Assembly: GCA_021296025.1 (NCBI GenBank) | Contig: JAGWBF010000064.1 | Location: forward strand, 1-9,409 | DNA from: Dehalococcoidia bacterium | GTDB lineage: Bacteria > Chloroflexota > Dehalococcoidia > Lucifugimonadales > JAGWBF01 | Direction of reading: 5' to 3' | DNA length: 9,409 bases | In this document: positions 1 to 4,745 of the stretch, in pieces | Position numbering within the stretch: position 1 is the stretch's first letter | Layout: the number at the start of each line of letters is the position of its first letter | The notes under the pieces: generated by a model | Told to the model about the DNA's origin: nothing | Seen by the model: only the letters and a program-made list of their open reading frames with translations | The model's database searches: none | Position numbers and translations under genes: made by a program

Positions 1-2
1 TC

Positions 3-152
3 ACCTGGGTAGCCGACAAGTTCCAGCGCAGGGACAATAAGTTCATCACCTTCAGGGTAACCGCCCACAACCAACGAAACGAGCTGGTCGTCGAGTACGA
101 CTACGTCTGCTTGTGGGAATCCCCCGTCCGCAAAGCTCCCCCCGACAGCTAG
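3..152 (+). CDS. MaoC/hotdog-fold hydratase-like protein, C-terminal fragment
   Basis: Only the last 49 codons are present; the gene begins before the window. The visible peptide includes ADKFQRRDNKFITFRV, then NELVVEYDYVCLWESP, ending PPDS. This pattern (an ERR/QRR-x-K-F-I-F-R-V strand followed by a G/N-E-L-V-x-E-Y-D-Y strand and a short W/F-E tail) is what I associate with the C-terminal beta-strands of MaoC-like hotdog dehydratases, which hydrate enoyl-CoA-type substrates in the cytoplasm. The catalytic Asp/His region of a MaoC protein would lie upstream and cannot be checked. The TAG stop at 150-152 overlaps the stop of the convergent MDMPI-like gene. Seen: open frame, stop and peptide. 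Inferred: family. It could also be another hotdog protein. Confidence 0.6.
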   Translation, partial: TWVADKFQRRDNKFITFRVTAHNQRNELVVEYDYVCLWESPVRKAPPDS

Positions 153-980
153 AACCAGTTATCGAACATGGCGCAGTGCCCCGAGTCCTCGATCTCGCTC
201 TCAGCCAGCAGACCTTGTGCCAATGCTTGGCGGCTCTTGATGCGGCCGTAGGCCAACAGCACGTAGGTCCCGGCGTCGCAGTCGAACTGCACATCCGAGG
301 GAGCGCTCACACCCTCCTCTACACTGCAGGAATCTCCTGCCACGACCACGTCAACGGCGCGGCTTGCAGGTCCTGAAAGGCGGAACCGGTACCTGAGGGG
401 AGATGCCAGCTTGGGGCCGGCCTTGAAAATCACACCCCACCACCTCGGGGCTTCGTCCAGGAAGGCGGGCAAGGCTTCGGGGTTGATGTGGGCGCTGGAA
501 TCGAAACCGGACCGGATGTCCCACGAAAGCATGGCCTGCTCGGCGATGGATAGGTTGATGTAGGCGGGCTCCGTGCGAATTCCCCTGCCATGCCTCCAGG
601 ACATCGGGGGTGATCCCCGCCAGGGTCTCGTTCAGACGTTGGGCGTTGTTCTTGAAGTAAGATACCAGGTCTCCCCGGTGTTCTTTCTGCACTGCGATGG
701 CCCTCTCTGCGATGACTTGGTCTCTGGCTGGGCCTCCGTCCGGCATGCTGTAGCCGGCTGGCGCCGTCGGAGGTTCGCCCCTGATCCCCCGTCCGATGCT
801 TTCCACTCGGCCTGCGTGCCCGTTGGCCAGGTGGGCGATCACATCGGATACGCTCCACTTGTCACAGGCGCTGCTCCTTAGCCAATCATCATCAGTGAAA
901 GTTTCCATTAGGCTTTGCAAAGTGTCGGATTCACGTTGGTGCACCTGGACCCTGTTCAGGGCCTCGTCGTTGGTTGACAT
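149..980 (-). pseudogene. Mycothiol-dependent maleylpyruvate isomerase-like (MDMPI/DinB superfamily) protein, frameshifted
   Basis: The start is ATG at 980, with AGGAG about eight bases upstream; the stop is at 149-151. The span of 832 bases is one more than a multiple of three. The first frame carries the N-terminal MDMPI_N/DinB-like helical domain, including DKWSVSDVIAHLAN with a family-type metal His at about residue 50, and reads sensibly to about VLEAW (588). A second frame resumes at PAYINLSIAEQAM (about 568) and holds the C-terminal SCP2-like MDMPI_C domain, ending FDNWF. Removing one G from the GGGG run (minus strand, 582-585) joins the frames into about 276 residues, normal for the family. 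In the usual E-x3-H-x-W-D motif this protein has EQAMLSWD, with Leu where His is expected. Known members isomerise maleylpyruvate or act as thiol-dependent enzymes. The gene may be decayed, or the shift may be a sequencing or assembly error. Confidence 0.72.
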
Positions 981-1117
981 TTCCCGCTCCTGAATGTTGT
1001 GACATGGCGGGGCAGCCGCCATCACCATCATAGTACCATCCCGATTCTCAGGTCCGCCGGCAAAGTCCGATGGCTGTTCCGCAAATGGGAAGAACAGACA
1101 ATAGGCAATACCGAATG

Positions 1118-1146
1118 TTGACAATGGTTTATGGGAATGGTACAAG
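1118..1146 (+). promoter_or_regulatory. Sigma70-type promoter for bicupin 1
   Basis: A perfect -35 TTGACA (1118-1123) is followed by a 17-base spacer and TACAAG (1141-1146, four of six matches to TATAAT). Transcription would start near 1153, leaving a leader of about 65 bases before the ATG at 1218. This also argues against an upstream in-frame ATG at 1131 being used, since it lies inside the promoter. Prediction by motif only. Confidence 0.5.
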
Positions 1147-1217
1147 TTATGAAGTTACCATGGCCTAGGTGTAGAAACCGGGACGTTCAATCCCGTACCA
1201 GATATGTAGGAGGAACG

Positions 1218-2294
1218 ATGCTCGAGAGAGAACGGGTAAGAGAAAAAGAAGCAGAACCTATCCAGTATGACACCTCAGCCCAGGACAACATCCGCAGGAG
1301 TAGGTCCAAGAAAGAAATCCTTTCTTCCCTTCCTCATGTCGTGAAATACGAGGATCGTCCCTGGACCCAGGGGATTAGCTGCACCCATAAGTACATGAAC
1401 AACATGCACCATGCAGCTACTCCTGAGGAGTACACTCTCCCCTTCAATACGATGAATGCCTGGCACGAGATTCTACGGCCCGGCAAGTACATGGGCACCC
1501 ACCGCCACATCCTGGAAGCCATCTTCTATATCCAGGAAGGAAGCGGCTGGGAGATTCACGATGGTGTGCGCTGGGACTGGGAAGCCGGGGATATCCTCTG
1601 CGTACCCACCTATTGCATTCACACCCACTTCTCAGACCCGGTTACCGGGGCGAGGTTCTTCGCCACAGCCCAGCGTCTGTACGACATGATGGGGCTAGGC
1701 GGCACCGAGCAGTTGGAAGTGCATCCCAACTATCGGGAGCTCACCGAAGAAGAGCAGAAGCTCATGGGTGCCGATGAAGATCTCCAGAGGATCATGGCAG
1801 AGCGGATGGCCTACCCCGATTTCCAGGGTGAGCCGAAGACCACCTACGAGCAGTACATGAAGAAGCTCACCGACGACTCCAAGTGGAGGGCAGGCTGCAC
1901 TCACGTTGTGAAGGGCAGCCAGATGCCTTGGGAAAACACCCGGATGGGCCGCTTGAAGTACTTGGTCCACCCCAAGATTCCTACGGGGCTTCTCACCTAC
2001 GAGGCTTGGATCCAGGAGATTCCCCCGGGAGGCTCCAGTGGTAAGCACCGCCACATGGGTGAAGAGCTGCAGCTGGTCCTTGAGGGCAGCGGCTACGACA
2101 TCCACGATGGTGTGAAGCACGAATGGGCCGAGGGAGATGTGGTTGCGATTCCTCACAACACCATCCATCAGCACTTCAACCCCGATCCCTACAAGCCCGC
2201 GGTGGTGTACCACGTCCAGTCCAGGCTCTTCGATTTCATAGGTCACGGCGGCATCGAGCATCTGGAAGATGCTCCCGAATGGCAGGGTCGATAG
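1218..2294 (+). CDS. Bicupin protein 1, gentisate/hydroxynaphthoate dioxygenase-like
   Basis: This 358-residue protein begins MLERERVREKEAEPIQYDT. The ATG at 1218 is preceded by AGGAGG (1208-1213). It has two cupin domains. The first has a GTHRHILEAIFY metal strand (H95, H97, E100) and the second ligand strand CIHTHF (H135, H137). The second has GKHRHMGEEL (H277, H279, E282/E283) and TIHQHF (H317, H319). The two sites are offset by exactly 182 residues with the same internal spacing, so the protein is an internal duplication. A Cys-Thr-His motif precedes each domain (C55-H57 and C227-H229). Length, bicupin layout and HRH motif resemble class III ring-cleaving dioxygenases such as gentisate 1,2-dioxygenase, which use Fe(II). 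The substrate here is unknown, and other cupin activities (isomerase, oxalate decarboxylase-like) are possible. It is cytoplasmic, with no signal peptide. It is the first of three tandem paralogues. Confidence 0.9.
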   Translation: MLERERVREKEAEPIQYDTSAQDNIRRSRSKKEILSSLPHVVKYEDRPWTQGISCTHKYMNNMHHAATPEEYTLPFNTMNAWHEILRPGKYMGTHRHILEAIFYIQEGSGWEIHDGVRWDWEAGDILCVPTYCIHTHFSDPVTGARFFATAQRLYDMMGLGGTEQLEVHPNYRELTEEEQKLMGADEDLQRIMAERMAYPDFQGEPKTTYEQYMKKLTDDSKWRAGCTHVVKGSQMPWENTRMGRLKYLVHPKIPTGLLTYEAWIQEIPPGGSSGKHRHMGEELQLVLEGSGYDIHDGVKHEWAEGDVVAIPHNTIHQHFNPDPYKPAVVYHVQSRLFDFIGHGGIEHLEDAPEWQGR

Positions 2295-2334
2295 CCCCTA
2301 CCATCTCGTCAACGGGAGACACCGGAGAACCATG

Positions 2335-2370
2335 AGCGGGAGCCTGCATTGCAGGCTCCCGCTTGCTTTT
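2335..2370 (+). terminator. Intrinsic terminator/attenuator between bicupins 1 and 2
   Basis: A perfect 13-bp stem (2335-2347 with 2351-2363) closes a three-base loop and is followed by TGCTTTT (2364-2370). The T-rich tail is interrupted, so termination may be partial. The hairpin ends only 23 bases before the ATG of bicupin 2, and I see no convincing promoter between them. It may therefore work as an attenuator or as an mRNA 3'-end stabiliser rather than an absolute stop. Confidence 0.75.
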
Positions 2371-2393
2371 AATCACATCTTGGGAGGGATAGG

Positions 2394-3473
2394 ATGCTGG
2401 AACGAGAGAGAATGAGGGAGCGGGAAGCCGAACCCATTCAGTATGACACCTTTACCCAGGAAGGCCTTCGCAAGTTCAAGAGCCACAAGGAGATCCTGGC
2501 GGAGCTGCCCCATATCATCAAGTTCGAGGAGTTCCCCTGGACCCAGGGCGTAAGCTGCACCCACAAACACCTGGACCGCAGGGACTCTCGGGCCCCCGTC
2601 GATGAGTGGATCGTGCCCTTTCACACCCTGCAGGCCCATCATGAGTGGCTGAAGCCTGGCCATTACATGGGCACCCACCGGCATATGCTGGAGGCCATCT
2701 TCTACATCCAAGAAGGGGGAGGCTACGAGATTCACGACGGGGTGCGCTGGGACTGGGAAGCTGGAGACGTCCTTTGCGTGCCGACGTACTGCATCCACAC
2801 CCACTTCGGCGACCCGGTGGTAGGCGCCCGCTTCTTCGCGGTAACCCAGAGGCTCTACGAGTTCATGGGGTGCGGCGACAGGGAGCAGCTGGAGGTACAT
2901 CCGAACTATCGCGAGCTCTCCCAGGAGGAAAAGGTGCTCATGGGAGCCGACGAGGAGCTCCAGAGGATCATGGCAGAGCGGATGGCCCACCCGACCCTGG
3001 GACGAGAGCCCACCAACACCTATGAAGAGTACATGGCAAAGCTGTCGGAAGAGGTGATGTGGAGGCAGGGCTGCACCCATGTGGTAAAGGGCAAGGACCG
3101 GCCCTGGGAAGAAACCCAGATGGGCCGCCTTAAGTACCTGGTACATCCGAAGATTCCAACGGGCTTGCTAACCTACGAAGCTTGGCTCCAGGAGCTGCCC
3201 CCTGGAGGTCACAGTGGGAAGCATCGCCACATGGCGGAAGAACTCCACCTTGTCCTGGAGGGCAAGGGCTATGATGTCCATGATGGCGTCCAGTGGGACT
3301 GGGACCAGTTCGATCTGGTGCACATCCCCAAGAACACTGTCCATCAGCACTTCAACGCCGACCCCTACAAGCCGGCGCTTACCTATCATGTGCAGTCCAG
3401 ATTGTTCGATTTCATCGGACACGGCGGGGTTGAGCACCTGGAAGATGCCCCCGGATATAAGAGGGCGGCCTAG
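2394..3473 (+). CDS. Bicupin protein 2, gentisate/hydroxynaphthoate dioxygenase-like
   Basis: This 359-residue paralogue starts MLERERMREREAEPIQYDT. The ATG at 2394 is preceded by GGGAGGG (2382-2388). It aligns with bicupin 1 without a single internal gap; in the first 100 residues I count 59 identities, and the cupin cores are more similar. Metal-site residues are all kept at the same positions: H95, H97, E100, H135, H137 in the first cupin and H277, H279, E282/E283, H317, H319 in the second. The first core reads GTHRHMLEAIFYIQEGGGYE. Both Cys-Thr-His motifs are kept. The most divergent stretch is residues 61-80, between the first CTH motif and the first cupin, a candidate specificity region. 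Expression probably depends on readthrough of the hairpin at 2335-2370. Function inferred as for bicupin 1. Confidence 0.9.
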   Translation: MLERERMREREAEPIQYDTFTQEGLRKFKSHKEILAELPHIIKFEEFPWTQGVSCTHKHLDRRDSRAPVDEWIVPFHTLQAHHEWLKPGHYMGTHRHMLEAIFYIQEGGGYEIHDGVRWDWEAGDVLCVPTYCIHTHFGDPVVGARFFAVTQRLYEFMGCGDREQLEVHPNYRELSQEEKVLMGADEELQRIMAERMAHPTLGREPTNTYEEYMAKLSEEVMWRQGCTHVVKGKDRPWEETQMGRLKYLVHPKIPTGLLTYEAWLQELPPGGHSGKHRHMAEELHLVLEGKGYDVHDGVQWDWDQFDLVHIPKNTVHQHFNADPYKPALTYHVQSRLFDFIGHGGVEHLEDAPGYKRAA

Positions 3474-3486
3474 CCCTGCGTATTTG

Positions 3487-3515
3487 TTGACAAGGATAAA
3501 TGTGGGGTCTAACAT
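3487..3515 (+). promoter_or_regulatory. Sigma70-type promoter for bicupin 3
   Basis: A perfect TTGACA (3487-3492), a 17-base spacer and TAACAT (3510-3515, four of six matches to TATAAT) lie just after the stop of bicupin 2. The predicted start near 3522 gives a leader of about 70 bases before the ATG at 3593. The geometry and leader length match the promoter of bicupin 1. Motif-based prediction. Confidence 0.5.
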
Positions 3516-3592
3516 AGGCGCAAGTCGGCCGCCGCTTTATGTAGAAGTGGAGGCTTGTCCCAAGGTTCCCACAGAAAAGTTCAGGAGGAACT

Positions 3593-4666
3593 ATGCTGGA
3601 GAGAGAGCGATCTAGGGAAAAAGAAGCTGAACCTATCGAGTACGATACGGCTATTCAGGACAATCAACGGAGACACCTCAGCGACAAGGAGATCCTGGCG
3701 AGCCTGCCCCACGTAATCAAGTTTGAGGAACGCCCCTGGACCCAAAGCATAAGCTGCACCCACAAGTATATGGACCAGCGTGTGCATACCGTGCCTGTTA
3801 AGGACTGGTCGGCGCCCTTCTACACCATGAACGCATGGCATGAGCTGCTCCGTCCGGGTCACTACATGGGGACCCACCGTCACGTCAACGAGGCCATCTT
3901 CTACATCATGGAAGGCGGCGGATGGGAAATCCACGATGGCGTGCGCTGGGACTGGGAAGCGGGCGATGTTCTTTGCGTTCCCTCCTACTGCATTCACACC
4001 CACTTCGGTGATCCGGTAACCGGCGCCCGGTTCTTTGCGACGACAAACCGCTCCATCGATTTCATGGGGCAGGGTGTCAGCGAGCAGCTGGAGATCCATC
4101 CCAACTACCGGGAGCTGTCTGAAGAAGAACAGAAGCTCCTGGGTGCCGATGAAGAGATGCAAAGGGTAATGGCAGAAAGGATGGCCTACCCCGAACTGTC
4201 CCACGATCCCAGGGATACCTATGAAGAGTACATGAAGCACCTCACCGAAGAGGTGAAGTGGCGCCAGGCCTGCACCCATGTGGTGAAGGGAAGCAAGATG
4301 CCGTGGGAGGACACCCCCTTCGGCAAGATCAAGTACCTTGTCCATCCCACTATCCCAACCGGGCTGCTCACATATGAAGCATGGCTGCAGGAGATTCCTC
4401 CTGGAGGTTCCAGCGGACGGCATCGCCACATGAGCGAAGAGCTCCACATGATCGTCGAAGGAAGCGGCTACGACATCCACAACGGCAACAAGTGGGAGTG
4501 GGAGAAGTTCGACGTGGTGTCCATCCCCGCCAACGTTGAGCACCAGCACGTCAACCCCGACCCCTACACACCGGCCGTCTCCTACCACGTCCAGTCCCGG
4601 CTGTACGATTTCATCGGCCACGGCGGGATCGAGCACATGGAAGACGCTCCCGGCTACAAACGGTAA
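3593..4666 (+). CDS. Bicupin protein 3, gentisate/hydroxynaphthoate dioxygenase-like
   Basis: This 357-residue third paralogue starts MLERERSREKEAEPIEYDT. The ATG at 3593 is preceded by AGGAGG (3583-3588). It is colinear with bicupins 1 and 2. All cupin metal residues are kept (H95, H97, E100, H135, H137; H277, H279, E282/E283, H317, H319). Its second cupin differs from the other two: the ligand strand reads ANVEHQHVNPD, with Glu at 316 instead of Ile or Val and Val at 320 instead of Phe, and the preceding turn is HNGNKWEW rather than HDGV. Such changes next to the metal site suggest an altered substrate or a different role for the C-terminal site. It has its own promoter and ends at the shared bidirectional terminator 20 bases past its stop. 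Exact reaction not determinable from sequence. Confidence 0.9.
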   Translation: MLERERSREKEAEPIEYDTAIQDNQRRHLSDKEILASLPHVIKFEERPWTQSISCTHKYMDQRVHTVPVKDWSAPFYTMNAWHELLRPGHYMGTHRHVNEAIFYIMEGGGWEIHDGVRWDWEAGDVLCVPSYCIHTHFGDPVTGARFFATTNRSIDFMGQGVSEQLEIHPNYRELSEEEQKLLGADEEMQRVMAERMAYPELSHDPRDTYEEYMKHLTEEVKWRQACTHVVKGSKMPWEDTPFGKIKYLVHPTIPTGLLTYEAWLQEIPPGGSSGRHRHMSEELHMIVEGSGYDIHNGNKWEWEKFDVVSIPANVEHQHVNPDPYTPAVSYHVQSRLYDFIGHGGIEHMEDAPGYKR

Positions 4667-4686
4667 CCGGCTCAACTGCGTTAAGC

Positions 4687-4724
4687 AAAAAAGTAGGGCG
4701 GTCTTGTGACCGCCCTACTTTTTT
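4687..4724. terminator. Bidirectional intrinsic terminator
   Basis: A perfect 17-bp inverted repeat (4687-4703 with 4708-4724) has a four-base TTGT loop. It begins with six A residues and ends with six T residues, so RNA from either strand forms a GC-rich stem followed by a U-tract. It lies between the stops of bicupin 3 (4666, plus) and the ATPase (4746, minus), and would end both convergent transcripts. Confidence 0.93.
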
Positions 4725-4745
4725 ATGTCTTACCTAAGCAACCCG

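Noticed and set aside
990..1110. Promoter for the minus-strand MDMPI-like gene
   Set aside because: TACTAT is present on the minus strand near 1029-1034, but no acceptable -35 lies at 16-18 bases, so I do not list it.
1131..1217. In-frame upstream start for bicupin 1 at 1131
   Set aside because: It lies inside the predicted promoter, has no Shine-Dalgarno and adds a tail absent from the paralogues, which all begin at MLERER.
2350..2378. Possible promoter TTGCAG-17-TCACAT before bicupin 2
   Set aside because: It overlaps the terminator stem, matches consensus poorly, and would start RNA inside the ribosome binding site.
1218..4666. Naming the bicupins gentisate 1,2-dioxygenase outright
   Set aside because: The HRH motif and length fit, but having both cupin halves metal-competent differs from characterised gentisate dioxygenases, and substrate residues cannot be verified by eye.
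3581..4675. Long open frame (364 codons) on the minus strand opposite bicupin 3, with similar ones opposite bicupins 1 and 2
   Set aside because: They mirror the codon structure of the conserved plus-strand genes, have no ribosome binding site and no recognisable domains. Their similarity to one another is explained by the sense-strand paralogy.
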